Below, one piece after another: positions 44,429 through 54,055 of a stretch of DNA of 64,000 bases. The position numbers and the translations under genes were made by a program. Location: assembly GCF_000230715.2 (NCBI RefSeq), contig NC_019792.1, forward strand, positions 3,472,001-3,536,000, read 5' to 3'. The DNA is from Natronobacterium gregoryi SP2 (GTDB lineage: Archaea > Halobacteriota > Halobacteria > Halobacteriales > Natrialbaceae). A model generated the notes under the pieces. It was not told the DNA's origin and searched no databases. It was given only the letters and a program-made list of their open reading frames with translations. Each line of letters starts with the position of its first letter. The stretch's first letter is position 1.

Positions 44429-45100
44429 ATGACAAACGAGTCCGTGGCGACCGGACACGACCACGACGCCGAGATCGACCATCCCGTCTTCGCCGCCGTC
44501 TACGACCTGCTTCCCCAGTCGCTTTTTCCCCGTGTCCACCGCGAGTATCTCGCTCGGGACCTCGCCGGACGTGTCCTCGAGATCGGCACCGGGAACGGCG
44601 CGATGTTTCCGTACGTCGTCGAAGCGGCGAGCGACGGCCTCGAGTACCACGCTATCGAACCAGACCCCAACATGCGTCCGCGGGCGAAACGACAGGCCAG
44701 AGCGAGTGGACTCGCCGTCGACCTGCGGGACGCCCGGGCTGAATCGCTGCCCTATCCCGACGACGCGTTCGACGTCGTCCTCTCGGGGATGGTCTTCTGT
44801 ACCGTCCAGGACCCGGATGCCGCACTGGCGGAGGTCGCCCGCGTCCTGAAACCGGACGGGGAGTTTCGCTTCCTCGAGCACGTCGGCGCGGACGGCTGGC
44901 GACGGGCGGGCCAGGAACTGCTGAATCCGTTGTGGGAACGGGCTGGCGGCGGCTGTCAGCTGAACCGGGACACCGTCGACCGGTTCGCGAGCCACGACTC
45001 GTTCGCACTCGAGGAAATCGAACGTCTCGAGTTCGGGATCTTTCCCGTGACGCCGTTCGTCCGTGGAACGCTGCGCCGGCGACGGGAGCGGCCGGTCTAG
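44429..45100 (+). CDS. Class I SAM-dependent methyltransferase (223 aa)
   Basis: The SAM-binding motif I is GRVLEIGTGNGAMFPYV (~residues 47-63), with the acidic residue in EYHAIEPDPNMRPRAK. Motif III/IV is SLPYPDDAFDVVLSGMVFC, and LAEVARVLKPDGEFRFLEHV follows. The C-terminal RDTVDRF/IFPVTPFVRGT region resembles phospholipid- or thiol-methyltransferases. The substrate is uncertain. Confidence 0.8.
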   Translation: MTNESVATGHDHDAEIDHPVFAAVYDLLPQSLFPRVHREYLARDLAGRVLEIGTGNGAMFPYVVEAASDGLEYHAIEPDPNMRPRAKRQARASGLAVDLRDARAESLPYPDDAFDVVLSGMVFCTVQDPDAALAEVARVLKPDGEFRFLEHVGADGWRRAGQELLNPLWERAGGGCQLNRDTVDRFASHDSFALEEIERLEFGIFPVTPFVRGTLRRRRERPV

Positions 45101-45134
45101 GGGTTTTATCCCGTCGGATACCTCGAACTCTCCT

Positions 45135-46247
45135 ATGAGCGATCTCCCCGACAGGTTCCGGATGACGCCCGGACCGACCGAGGTACCCGACGCCGTCGGC
45201 GAACGGATGGCCGAACCGCTGCCGAACCCGGACGTCGAACCGGCGTTCTTCGAGTTCTACCGCGATCTGACCGGGAAACTCGAGCGGGTCTACTACGCGG
45301 ACCGCGATGGGGCAGGTGAATCCGACGTCGTCGTCCTCGGCGGTGAAGGAATTCTCGGCCTCGAGGCCGCGATTGCCTCACTCGTCGCGGAGGGCGACCG
45401 CGTCCTCTGTCTCTCGAATGGACGCTACGGCGACGGGTTCGCCGACTTCGTCGACTCCTACGGCGGCGAACCTGTCGTCTGCGAGGTGCCGTGGCGGGAG
45501 ACCCTCGATGTCGACGCGGTGGCGGAGACGCTCGAGCGGGCAGCCACGGAGGGCGAACCGTTCGACGTCGCGACGATGGTTCACTGCGAGACGCCGACAG
45601 GGACGCTGAACGACCTCGAGCCGATTCTCGACGTACTGGACGAGCACGGCGTCGTGAGCGTCGTCGACGCGGTCTCGTCGCTCGGCGGAGCTCCCGTTCC
45701 GACCGAGAAGATCGACGTCTGTCTCGGCGCGAGCCAGAAGTGTTTCAGCGCGCCGCCGGGGCTGACGACCTGTGCGATCAGCGACCGAGCGTGGGACCGC
45801 ATCGAGTCGGTCGAGACGCCGGAGTTCTACCTCGACTTAGAGCCCTGGAAGACCGCTGCCGACGAAGAGTGGTTCCCCTACTCGCACCTGACGGCGAACC
45901 TCTACGGTCTCGACGCTGCGGTCGACTTGCTGTTAGCGGAAGGCCTAGAATCGGTCTTCGAGCGCCACGAAGCGGCTGCACGACGCTGTCGCGAGCGGGC
46001 CGCGACACTCGGCCTCGAGACGTACTCTAACAGCGAGGACGACTGTTCGCCGACGGTCACCGCGATCGAGGTCGACGGCCGTGCAGGCGAGGTACAGGCG
46101 GCGATGCTCGAGGACCACGGAATCGTCCTCGCGACGGGGCTCGGCGGCCTCGAGGACGATATTCTTCGGGTCGGTCACATGGGCCACAACGCCCGCCTCG
46201 ACCGCGTCGAACGGACGATGGATGCACTCGCGGCCGTGCTGGACTGA
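45135..46247 (+). CDS. Class V PLP aminotransferase (alanine/serine-glyoxylate type, 370 aa)
   Basis: The start is the ATG at 45135 (MSDLPDRFRMTPGPTEVPDA), which opens the substrate-binding TPGPT motif. Other marks are VVVLGGEGILGLEAAIASLV, VVDAVSSLGG (~Asp binding the pyridine N) and DVCLGASQKCFSAPPGLT with the PLP Lys (~residue 200). The family swaps amino groups between alanine or serine and glyoxylate. An upstream frame to 45063 overlaps the methyltransferase and is not used. Confidence 0.85.
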   Translation: MSDLPDRFRMTPGPTEVPDAVGERMAEPLPNPDVEPAFFEFYRDLTGKLERVYYADRDGAGESDVVVLGGEGILGLEAAIASLVAEGDRVLCLSNGRYGDGFADFVDSYGGEPVVCEVPWRETLDVDAVAETLERAATEGEPFDVATMVHCETPTGTLNDLEPILDVLDEHGVVSVVDAVSSLGGAPVPTEKIDVCLGASQKCFSAPPGLTTCAISDRAWDRIESVETPEFYLDLEPWKTAADEEWFPYSHLTANLYGLDAAVDLLLAEGLESVFERHEAAARRCRERAATLGLETYSNSEDDCSPTVTAIEVDGRAGEVQAAMLEDHGIVLATGLGGLEDDILRVGHMGHNARLDRVERTMDALAAVLD

Positions 46248-46303
46248 TCGGGCCGGAGCCTGCAGGTAGAACCGTTTCCCGCCCGACGGCGATACGTGCC
46301 GGT

Positions 46304-46597
46304 ATGTCCAGTCCCGACGAGGAGCCAACCAAGACACCCACGACCGACAAACACGAGGCCGAACAGGAGGGGAAGTGGATGGGGCGTAACTGGCTCGGGA
46401 TCGCTGCCGTCTCGATTCTCGGCCTGTTCTTGCTCGCCCTCGGAATGTTACAGGCGAGCGGGCTGGTCGACGTGTTCGCCCCGATCGCCGAAACCCAGAC
46501 CCAGCAGTGGGCCGCCTTCGGCGTACTCGTGCTGATCTGGATCGGCCTCGCCGGCTGGAGTTGGAGCGGTATCACGAATTCGAACTGGGATGGGTGA
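46304..46597 (+). CDS. Small membrane protein (97 aa)
   Basis: A hydrophilic Thr/Glu-rich N-terminus of ~25 residues is followed by two membrane helices (LGIAAVSILGLFLLALGMLQ and WAAFGVLVLIWIGLAGWSW). No family is recognised. It lies ~55 bp after the aminotransferase, with its own likely promoter, and converges with the transsulfuration gene. Confidence 0.6.
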   Translation: MSSPDEEPTKTPTTDKHEAEQEGKWMGRNWLGIAAVSILGLFLLALGMLQASGLVDVFAPIAETQTQQWAAFGVLVLIWIGLAGWSWSGITNSNWDG

Positions 46598-46621
46598 CAG
46601 TTCAGACCGGCGTTTCTCCGT

Positions 46622-47857
46622 TCAGTCTCCGTCTGCAACCGCCGATCTGCGTCGAACCGCGTCGAACCCCCGGTCGAGGTCTGCGATCAGGTCCTTGGTG
46701 CCCTCGACCCCGACGGAGACACGGATCAGCGTCTCGGTGATCCCCAGTTCCTCGCGTTCTTCTTCGGAGAGAGGTTCGTGAGTCATTCCCGCCGGCAGTT
46801 CGATTAGACTCTCGACGCCGCCGACCGACACCGCGAGGGTGAACACCTCGAGTGACTCCAGGAACGCGGCCGCGTCGTCGATGTCGCCCTCGAGTTCGAA
46901 CGAGAGGATGCCGCCGAAGCCGTCCATCTGTTCGCAGGCGAGGTCGTGTTGTGGGTGGCTCTCGAGGCCCGGATAGTGGACGGCCGAGACCCGGTCGTGG
47001 TCGTCGAGAAACTCCGCGATCGCCATCGCGTTGCGCTCGTGTTGGCGCATCCGCAGGTGCAGCGTCTTCAGCCCGCGGAGGACGAGATAGCTGTCGAACG
47101 GCGAAAGTGCGTCGCCGACGCCGACCTGCTGGAGGAACTCGAGTCGCTCTGCGAGCGCGTCGTCGTCGGTGACGACGGCCCCGCCGACCGAGTCCGAGTG
47201 GCCGTTGAGGTACTTCGTCGTGCTGTGGGCGACGACGTCCGCGCCGAGTTCGAGCGGCCGCTGGAAGTACGAACTCGCGAAGGTGTTGTCCACGCCGAAC
47301 GTCGCGTCCGCACCGTCTGCGATCTCGGCGATAGCGGCAATATCACAGAGTTCGATCCCGGGGTTCGTCGGCGTCTCCATCCAGACGAACGCCGTCTCGT
47401 CGGTGATGGCAGCCGCGACGTTCTCGGTCTCCGTCGCGTCGACGAACGAGACATCGACATCCAACCGGGTCGCGAACACCTCCTCGAGCAATCGACGCGT
47501 TCCGGCGTAAAGGTCGTCGAACGCGACGAGGTGATCTCCCGGTTCGACGACCGCGAGGGCCGTCGTGAAGATCGCGGCCGTCCCCGAAGAGAAAGCCATC
47601 GCGTGTTCGCCGCCCTCGAGGGCGGCGAGGCGTTTCTCGAGTGCGTGGCGCGTCGGGTTCGACAGCCGGGAGTAGACGAACTCCCCGGCGTCGGGATCGA
47701 CGTCGTCGAGACTCATCTCGCTGTCCAGGCCCGGTAGCGCGAACGTGGAGGAGAGATGCAGCGGCGAGGTGACGTCTCCCGCTTCGCTTCCCGTGCGGAA
47801 CGGTTCCTCGCCGGCAGCGACCGCAAGCGTCTCGAGAGTCCGGTCGGTCGGGCGCAT
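46622..47857 (-). CDS. Cys/Met metabolism PLP enzyme (cystathionine gamma-synthase/lyase type, 411 aa)
   Basis: Landmarks are YSRLSNPTRHALEKRLAALE (~residues 60-80), HAMAFSSGTAAIFTTALAVV, FGVDNTFASSYFQRPLELGA and the PLP Lys in DVVAHSTTKYLNGHSDSVGG (~205-225). The C-terminal AVSVGGVESLIELPAGMTHE is a family signature. The enzyme either makes or cleaves cystathionine or sulfhydrylates an activated homoserine; sequence alone does not decide. Confidence 0.85.
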   Translation of the reverse strand: MRPTDRTLETLAVAAGEEPFRTGSEAGDVTSPLHLSSTFALPGLDSEMSLDDVDPDAGEFVYSRLSNPTRHALEKRLAALEGGEHAMAFSSGTAAIFTTALAVVEPGDHLVAFDDLYAGTRRLLEEVFATRLDVDVSFVDATETENVAAAITDETAFVWMETPTNPGIELCDIAAIAEIADGADATFGVDNTFASSYFQRPLELGADVVAHSTTKYLNGHSDSVGGAVVTDDDALAERLEFLQQVGVGDALSPFDSYLVLRGLKTLHLRMRQHERNAMAIAEFLDDHDRVSAVHYPGLESHPQHDLACEQMDGFGGILSFELEGDIDDAAAFLESLEVFTLAVSVGGVESLIELPAGMTHEPLSEEEREELGITETLIRVSVGVEGTKDLIADLDRGFDAVRRRSAVADGD

Positions 47858-48066
47858 AGAGAAGCGAACGAAAGACCGTCGTTAATACTTTCTCATGCAC
47901 CAGTCCCAGTATCCGTAGCCGACGATGGTCGGCAACGATTGTCGCGCGACCGTTCGTCTCTGTTGGGGGTGGAGACGGTTCCTCCGGCGGTTGAACGTCA
48001 TGCGTTCTCGTAGCAAGACGCGATCGGAAAGAAACCCGTTTAATCGGCCCGCTCGAGGGACGGATA

Positions 48067-49266
48067 ATGAGTACGAGTTACCGGATCGGACTGGTCGGCA
48101 AACCATCCGTCGGCAAGTCATCTTTCTTCAATGCGGCGACGATGAACGACGTCCCCGAAGGGGCCTACCCGTTTACGACCATCGACCCCAGCGTGGGCGA
48201 GGCCTACGTTCGAGTCGACTGTGCGGCCCCGGAGTTCGACGAAGAGTGCACCCCGAACGTCGGCTACTGTGACCGCGGGACGCGATTCGTCCCGACGAAA
48301 CTCGTCGACGTCGCGGGACTGATTCCCGGCGCACACGAAGGTGCGGGGTTAGGCAACCAGTTCCTGACCGACCTCAACGAGACGGATGTGCTCGTCCACG
48401 TCGTCGACTTCTCCGGAGGGACGGACCTCGAGGGCGAACCCACCGAGGATCACGACCCCCGGAAGGACGTCGATTTCTTGGAGGAGGAACTCGACCAGTG
48501 GTATCTGGACGTCTTGGAGAAAGGGATCGTACGCTACGAGTCTGGCTACACGACGGAAGACGACGCAATCGAGGAAGAACTCGCCGAACAGATGAGCGCG
48601 TTCAAGACGAACGAAGACGAGATCAAGCGTCTGATCCGACGCGTCGGCGTCGGCTTCGATCCCGGAGAGTGGAACGCCGAGGACAAACTCGAACTCGCCC
48701 GCGAGATTCGTACGGAGACCAAACCGATGGTAATCGCCGCCAACAAGATGGACCTCCCAGCGGCCCAGGAGAACTACGCGGAGATCACGTCCGACCCCGA
48801 CTACGACCACCTCACGTTCGTCCCCTGTAGTGCCCACGCCGAGAAGGCACTGAAATCCGCGGACAAAGCCGGCGTCGTCGACTACCGTCCCGGCGACGAC
48901 GACTTCGAAATTACGGGCGATGTCTCTGGCGACCAGGAAGACGGTCTAGAGCAGATCCGTGACTTCCTCGACGACTACGGCGCGACGGGCGTCCAGGCCG
49001 CCCTCGAGACGGCGCTGTTCGACGTGCTTGGCGTCGTTCCCGTCTTTCCCGGCGGCGCGAACGGACTCGGCAACGAACGCGGCGAGGTCCTGCCGGACTG
49101 CTATCTGATCCCGCCGAACTCGACCGCAGAGGACTTCGCCTACAGCCTGCATTCGGACATCGGCGAGGGCTTCCTCCACGCCATCGACTGCCGGACGAAC
49201 CGCCAACTCGGCAAGGAGTACGAAGTCGAGCCCCGTGACGTGGTCGAGGTAGTAACGACGAACTGA
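48067..49266 (+). CDS. ychF: YchF/Obg-like P-loop ATPase (399 aa)
   Basis: The P-loop is VGKPSVGKSSFFNAATM (~residues 8-24). G3 is VDVAGLIPGAHEGAGLGNQF, G4 is VIAANKMD, and a C-terminal TGS domain follows (FPGGANGLGNERGEVLPDC, DIGEGFLHAIDCRTNRQLGK). YchF-type proteins bind ribosomes and prefer ATP over GTP. The archaeal form has an inserted helical segment around residues 150-200, which is present here. Confidence 0.9.
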   Translation: MSTSYRIGLVGKPSVGKSSFFNAATMNDVPEGAYPFTTIDPSVGEAYVRVDCAAPEFDEECTPNVGYCDRGTRFVPTKLVDVAGLIPGAHEGAGLGNQFLTDLNETDVLVHVVDFSGGTDLEGEPTEDHDPRKDVDFLEEELDQWYLDVLEKGIVRYESGYTTEDDAIEEELAEQMSAFKTNEDEIKRLIRRVGVGFDPGEWNAEDKLELAREIRTETKPMVIAANKMDLPAAQENYAEITSDPDYDHLTFVPCSAHAEKALKSADKAGVVDYRPGDDDFEITGDVSGDQEDGLEQIRDFLDDYGATGVQAALETALFDVLGVVPVFPGGANGLGNERGEVLPDCYLIPPNSTAEDFAYSLHSDIGEGFLHAIDCRTNRQLGKEYEVEPRDVVEVVTTN

Positions 49267-49312
49267 GACGGATTGCTGTACCGATATTCCGGCACAACTC
49301 CGGCGGTCCGTC
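49265..49312. repeat. GATACGG-family palindrome, partial copy C
   Basis: It starts GAGACGGATTGCTGTACCGA right at the ychF stop and contains CCGGCAC facing CCGG further on. The right arm (tccgtcc) is truncated. It lies at the 3' end of ychF and may aid termination or RNA stability. Confidence 0.5.
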
Positions 49313-49315
49313 CGC

Positions 49316-49540
49316 CTATCGCTCCCACGTGAACCGGGCGACGGCATCGTCCACCCGACTCGAGAGGCCGACGAGCCAGCCGCCGGGCGACAGCGTGCGA
49401 AGCTGGTTTTCCTCGAGTTCGATCCGGTCACCAGCGTACGGGTCGGAATCGACACGCTCGTCGTCGGCCCATTCGCCGTGTGCGGCGTCGACCGCGACCG
49501 TCATCGAACAGCGACCACACGCTTCGCGGTCTCTTACCAT
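49316..49540 (-). CDS. Small Cys-containing protein (74 aa)
   Basis: A 74-residue acidic protein begins MVRDREACGRCSMTVAVDAA and has a single CxxC. The remainder (LRTLSPGGWLVGLSSRVDDA) looks globular with no recognised domain. It converges with ychF and is divergent from the next gene. It may be a conserved haloarchaeal hypothetical. Confidence 0.5.
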   Translation of the reverse strand: MVRDREACGRCSMTVAVDAAHGEWADDERVDSDPYAGDRIELEENQLRTLSPGGWLVGLSSRVDDAVARFTWER

Positions 49541-49712
49541 AGGTTCTTTAGTTTACTGTCACGGGAAGTTAAAAGCTCGCGTCGTCGTTCCGATCCGTGA
49601 CGACGGATTTTTGGCCGCACCGTGGTATCTATCGGCATGGACGATTCGGCGGGACGGAAACGAACGTCGACGGGCCGTCCGACAACCGCCAGTGACCCAC
49701 GGAGGGAGACGA

Positions 49713-50369
49713 ATGAGTGACAGCGAACGACCGACCGAGGAACCGCCCGAGGCCGAGTCCGACCAGACTGGCGACGCTCCGTTGGAACCAGTCGACGAGG
49801 CACTCACGGCGGTGCCGGACTGGGACGACGGGTACCTCGATCGAGTCGGCGACCGACTGTTTCACAACTACGACCTCGAGAAGGGGTACGTGGTCGACGG
49901 CGACCAGTTCGCGCTGTACGGAGAGCTGGAGCTGCGCAGCCAGAAACACTTCCTCCATCCGGCGATTTCGTTCGCGGAACACGAGTCGGCCGAACACCTG
50001 TTTGCGACGCGGGTCGACCGCGTCGACGACCGGACGCTGGACCGGTACGTCGAACTGGGCCACCAACTCGCCGACGAGTGGATCGAGCCCGACGAACAGC
50101 ACTTCTGTACGGAGTTTACGTTCGTCGCGATCGCGCCGTCGATCCCCGTCGACGTTCGTGATCGGGTAGACAGATTCGACGGCCGAAACCTGTTGAAATA
50201 CGGCTTCCACGGCCACTACGAGATCAATCTCGTCGTCGCCGCTCCAGGCGACGAGGAACTTGTCGCCTGTGACAACGCTGACGTTGCAACGGCGTTCCGC
50301 GTCTGGGACCCGATCGAGACCGAAGAGCCCGGCCTGCTGGACCTGATCGCCCGTCGGCTCCAGCTGTAG
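49713..50369 (+). CDS. Conserved hypothetical protein (218 aa)
   Basis: The ATG at 49713 gives an acidic N-terminal tail, then a globular domain with LFHNYDLEKGYVVDGDQFAL, FGHHYEI-like GFHGHYEINLVVAAPGD and a C-terminal ETEEPGLLDLIARRLQL. I do not recognise the fold, and no catalytic motif stands out. The reading frame continues upstream to 49329 but without a plausible start. Intergenic palindrome copy D follows 78 bp after the stop. Confidence 0.6.
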   Translation: MSDSERPTEEPPEAESDQTGDAPLEPVDEALTAVPDWDDGYLDRVGDRLFHNYDLEKGYVVDGDQFALYGELELRSQKHFLHPAISFAEHESAEHLFATRVDRVDDRTLDRYVELGHQLADEWIEPDEQHFCTEFTFVAIAPSIPVDVRDRVDRFDGRNLLKYGFHGHYEINLVVAAPGDEELVACDNADVATAFRVWDPIETEEPGLLDLIARRLQL

Positions 50370-50447
50370 TGCCACCGAAAGTCACCGGACATCGGCCGGA
50401 CGACTGGAGCGCGGTTCGGTGCGAGCGAATCGAACGAGACGGTGTCT

Positions 50448-50531
50448 GATACGGATTGGTGTACCGATTTACCGACACGATCACTGGACGAGTCGCGGTT
50501 GTGCCGGAGATGACAGACAGCAGTCCGTCTG
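50448..50531. repeat. GATACGG-family intergenic palindrome, copy D
   Basis: The left end is GATACGGATTGGTGTACCGA and the right end ACAGCAGTCCGTCTGA, its complement with a few changes. The core pairs CCGACAC with GTGCCGG. It lies between the convergent hypothetical gene and cstA. Confidence 0.65.
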
Positions 50532-50604
50532 AACCGGTTGTAGCCCGAAGCAGTCACTCCTCGATCGCGTTACGTCGAAAAAGAAAACCGAATCCGTGCC
50601 GTCG

Positions 50605-52488
50605 TCAGTCGTCGTCCGACGTGCCAGCCGCGACGTCGGGTTCGGCCTCGTCGGCCGCTTTCATGTTATCGTAGCCGATCTTGAACAGCGACAGTGCGAG
50701 TCCGAGCAGCACCGCGATGATGACGATTTGGACGACCCCCGACACCTGAACGAGGAGCGATTCCGCCGGCTCCATCCCGCCGGTGATACCGAGCAATCGG
50801 CCACCGAGGATCTGGTAGAGCGCGAGCCACGTCAGACCGAAGACGGTGATAAACGCCATCAGAATCATCGGGCCACCAGTCGAGATCAGTTGCTTGGACT
50901 TCTGCCAGTTGGCGAGCCAGATGGTGCCAGTCAGCAGGGCAAGCGACGCCAGCAGTTGGTTCGCACCGCCGAACAGGACCCAGAGGTCCTCCCACTGGCC
51001 GCTGCCCAGCAGGAAGAACGCAATGATGGTGATGATCGTCGTATTGACGTACGGGTTAGCACCGTACGACTCGATCTGGGTTTCGGGCGTGTCGATGATT
51101 TCCTCGAGCATGTATCGCCCGAGACGGACGGCGGTGTCCATGCTGGTCAGCAGGAAACTCGCGAGGACCAGCGCCATAAACGGTGCCGCGTACTCGAACG
51201 GGATACCGAACGCGGTCAGGATCGCACCGCCGCCGGTCGCGAAGTTCGGCAGTGCCAGGCCGATCCCGCCATCGGCTGCCGGGATCGCGACAATCGTCAC
51301 GGCACACAGTGCGACGGCGGCGAGCAGTCCTTCACCGAGCATCCCGCCGTACCCGATCAGGCGGGCGTCGGTCTCCTTGTTGAGCTGTTTCGCCGTCGTT
51401 CCCGAGGAGACCAGCGAGTGGAAGCCGCTGATGGTCCCACACGCAATGGTCAGAAACAGCAGTGGGAAAAGCGGCATCAGCGGGATGAGTCCTTCGACTG
51501 CGAGTGGTCCTTCCTGCCCGAGGAAACCGTACCAGGCTCCCGTCGTGATGTCGAAACTGAGCTGTTGGCCGTTGTGGACTGCGTCGTCTCCCATTCCGGT
51601 GACGAACGTGCCGACGATGACCGCTAGCAGTCCACCGCCGACCCCCGTGTACAGGAGGAACGAGGAGAGGTAGTCACGCGGTTGCAGTAGCATCCATACC
51701 GGGAGGATACTCGCGGCAGCCCCGTAGACGAGGACGACGAGAACCCACGCGGTGATGTTCGCACTACCGAGGAACTCCGGTAACAGTGTCGGTGCTGCAT
51801 CGAGGACGACGAACGTCCCCTCCGGATACGCGCCGGCCTCGGCCGGCGGCGTGATCGCGACCGGGAACTGGATACCGACCCAGACCGACGCGAACACGCC
51901 GGCGACGAAGACGACCGTTCCGACCGAGAACGGGAGCCCCAGTTGGTACAGCCAGAACCCGAAGAGAAACGCCAATCCGATGTAAACGATACTCGCGGTC
52001 GCAGCTTCCGGGAACGCGTCGAAGACGACTCCGATGACCAGCGCGAACACTGCCACTACGAGAATCGTCAACAGGAACGCGAACCACAACAACATGTTCT
52101 TCCCCCGTTCACCGACGTACTCGCCGATGATGTAGCCGATCGACTTCCCTTCGTGTCGGAGGCTCCCCGACAGCGAGACGAAGTCGTGAACGGCACCGAT
52201 CAGTGGATTCCCGATGGCAACCCACAGCAGAGCGGGCAGCCATCCCCAGATCAGTGCCGCCGTGATCGGCCCCACGACGGGTGCACCGCCAGCGATACTC
52301 GAGTAGTGATGCCCCAGGAGTACCGATTTCTTCGCCGGTACGTATTCCTGCCCGTCTTGGTACTTGTGTGCCGGCGTCTCGCGGCTGTCGTCTAGGTCGA
52401 CGAACTGAGAGAGGTACCGGCCGTAGACGACGTACGCTGCAGTAAACATCACTAGCACCAGTGCAACGATCCAGATCACTCCTACCAT
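50605..52488 (-). CDS. cstA: Carbon starvation protein A family transporter (627 aa)
   Basis: About 16 membrane helices are visible. CstA signatures include YGRYLSQFVDLDDSRETPAH, LLGHHYSSIAGGAPVVGPIT (~residues 57-76) and GTISGFHSLVSSGTTAKQLN (~360-379). Members import pyruvate or peptides during carbon limitation. It lies downstream of the ArsA-type gene on the same strand with its own promoter, and complements the lactate operon functionally. Confidence 0.9.
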   Translation of the reverse strand: MVGVIWIVALVLVMFTAAYVVYGRYLSQFVDLDDSRETPAHKYQDGQEYVPAKKSVLLGHHYSSIAGGAPVVGPITAALIWGWLPALLWVAIGNPLIGAVHDFVSLSGSLRHEGKSIGYIIGEYVGERGKNMLLWFAFLLTILVVAVFALVIGVVFDAFPEAATASIVYIGLAFLFGFWLYQLGLPFSVGTVVFVAGVFASVWVGIQFPVAITPPAEAGAYPEGTFVVLDAAPTLLPEFLGSANITAWVLVVLVYGAAASILPVWMLLQPRDYLSSFLLYTGVGGGLLAVIVGTFVTGMGDDAVHNGQQLSFDITTGAWYGFLGQEGPLAVEGLIPLMPLFPLLFLTIACGTISGFHSLVSSGTTAKQLNKETDARLIGYGGMLGEGLLAAVALCAVTIVAIPAADGGIGLALPNFATGGGAILTAFGIPFEYAAPFMALVLASFLLTSMDTAVRLGRYMLEEIIDTPETQIESYGANPYVNTTIITIIAFFLLGSGQWEDLWVLFGGANQLLASLALLTGTIWLANWQKSKQLISTGGPMILMAFITVFGLTWLALYQILGGRLLGITGGMEPAESLLVQVSGVVQIVIIAVLLGLALSLFKIGYDNMKAADEAEPDVAAGTSDDD

Positions 52489-52520
52489 GGTAATGTGTCT
52501 CGTGATTACGATAACACGGG

Positions 52521-52538
52521 ACCATTATAAATATAATT
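52521..52538 (-). promoter_or_regulatory. cstA promoter TATA region
   Basis: On the minus strand the sequence reads gaattatatttataatgg, an extended TATA box about 35-50 bp upstream of the cstA ATG at 52488. A short leader of roughly 10-25 nt is expected. Confidence 0.5.
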
Positions 52539-52642
52539 CATTTGGATAAGATCAGCGAGAGCGTCCCGGTCCGTGAGTCCGAGGTGAATCGAGGACGCGA
52601 CAGCAAACTCGCCACGGCTGTACAACGCGGAAGCCAACGGCT

Positions 52643-53626
52643 TCAACCGCTGGTAGCCGACGGAGAGCCGGCGGGTTCGAGTGCGATCTCGAGTTCGTTG
52701 GCGACGTCCTCGAGGAGTCGCCCGCGGACTTCCTCGGTGCGGGTTTCGATCGTCGCGACGACCGGTACGTCGAACTCCCGCTCGATGTGCTCGAGGCGGT
52801 CGCGTTCGGTCTCGACCCGGGTACGGAGATATCGTGCGCCACGTCCCTCCTCGTCGGGGTCGGGCTCGGGCGTCAGCCGGTTGACGACGAGTCCACGGAC
52901 GGGGAGATCGGCTTCGGACAGGGTTTCGATCGAGCGTTCGGTCTCGCGGATCGAGAGTTGGTCTGGGTTCAACACGAGATAGAAAGACGCGTCGTCGCGC
53001 AACACCTCGCCGGCGAACTCGAACCGCTCTTTCCGTTCCCGAAGTCTCGCAAGAACGGGATCGCCGTCCATCACGCGTCGTGGTTCCCGGTTGCCGATCG
53101 CGGCCTTCTCGTAGAGGTCGATGCTCCGCCGGCGTTTGGCCATCAGCCGGTCGATCCACTGCTCGAGTAGATCCGGTAGCGCGAGCAGTCGGAGCGTCGC
53201 TCCCGTCGGCGAGGTGTCGAACACCACCCGGTCGTAGGGGTTGGCGTTTCGCATCACGTCGACGAACCGGTCGAACAGCGCGGCCTCGTAGGCACCCGGC
53301 GTCTGGTGGGCCATCTCGAGTTGGATGTCGACCTCGTTGACCATCGTCGCGCTCAGTTGCGAGTTGAGCTGCCGTTTGAGGTTCAGCAGGTGGTCCTGAA
53401 CCTCCTGGTCGGGGTCGATCTCCATCGCGGAGAGTCCCTCGTAGCCCTCGACCGGCTTCGGCTCGTCGCCGAACTCTTGGTCGAAGACGTCTGCCGTACT
53501 GTGGGCCGGATCGGTCGAGACGACGAGCGCCTCGAGGCCACCCTCGACACATTGCAGGGCGTGTGCGCTCGAGACGGTCGTCTTGCCGACGCCACCCTTG
53601 CCGCCGAAGAAGACGAACTCGGTCAT
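52643..53626 (-). CDS. ArsA/Get3-family ATPase (327 aa)
   Basis: The start at 53626 (MTEFVFFGGKGGVGKTTVSS) carries the deviant P-loop GGKGGVGKTT. Switch I is LVVSTDPAHSTADVFDQ and switch II VVFDTSPTGATLRLLALP. Residues VLNPDQLSIRETERSIETL and GLVVNRLTPEPD match the later nucleotide loops. Archaeal members are thought to target tail-anchored proteins or bind metalloids. No arsenic genes are nearby, favouring a Get3-like role. The longer frame to 53932 overlaps the partner gene out of frame. Confidence 0.85.
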   Translation of the reverse strand: MTEFVFFGGKGGVGKTTVSSAHALQCVEGGLEALVVSTDPAHSTADVFDQEFGDEPKPVEGYEGLSAMEIDPDQEVQDHLLNLKRQLNSQLSATMVNEVDIQLEMAHQTPGAYEAALFDRFVDVMRNANPYDRVVFDTSPTGATLRLLALPDLLEQWIDRLMAKRRRSIDLYEKAAIGNREPRRVMDGDPVLARLRERKERFEFAGEVLRDDASFYLVLNPDQLSIRETERSIETLSEADLPVRGLVVNRLTPEPDPDEEGRGARYLRTRVETERDRLEHIEREFDVPVVATIETRTEEVRGRLLEDVANELEIALEPAGSPSATSG

Positions 53627-53922
53627 CAGAAGTGGTACTGGTGGCCCTTGCGTTCGATCACCGACTGCCGATCCCACATTCGTCGTTCCCAGGCCTCGTA
53701 CTCGTCTTCCAGGTACGGCAGGAGTTCGGCAGTGTAGTACGACACCGGACTCGGGATGCCGAAGGCGTCGGGGAAACACGCCAGCATGAACGCGTCCTCG
53801 AGGTCTTCGGCCTCCTGTTCGATCTTCTCGTAGGCCGGATGGGAGAACAGTCCGTGATAGAGACCACGCACCCACTCCTCGAGTACCGTTCGGTAGGCAG
53901 CGATCCGGTCGGCAACTGTCAT
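53626..53922 (-). CDS. ArsA-linked small helical protein (98 aa)
   Basis: The product is helical and aromatic-rich (EEWVRGLYHGLFSHPAYEKI, EDAFMLACFPDAFGIPSPVS, YTAELLPYLEDEYEAWERRM). Its TGA overlaps the ATG of the ArsA-type gene by one base, so they are co-translated. It may be a co-chaperone or receptor for the ATPase. No domain is recognised, and this is inferred from the coupling. Confidence 0.65.
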   Translation of the reverse strand: MTVADRIAAYRTVLEEWVRGLYHGLFSHPAYEKIEQEAEDLEDAFMLACFPDAFGIPSPVSYYTAELLPYLEDEYEAWERRMWDRQSVIERKGHQYHF

Positions 53923-54055
53923 CAGTAGTCATGCTCGGCTATGGGGACAAAAGTATGTCGTCCGCATCCGTCGACGATGCGAACGGTCCAGCCCTGGTTC
54001 ACGAGTTTGAGTGCCGAAACGACGACACTTTGTGCTCGAGTGTCAAGGTTGTGGT

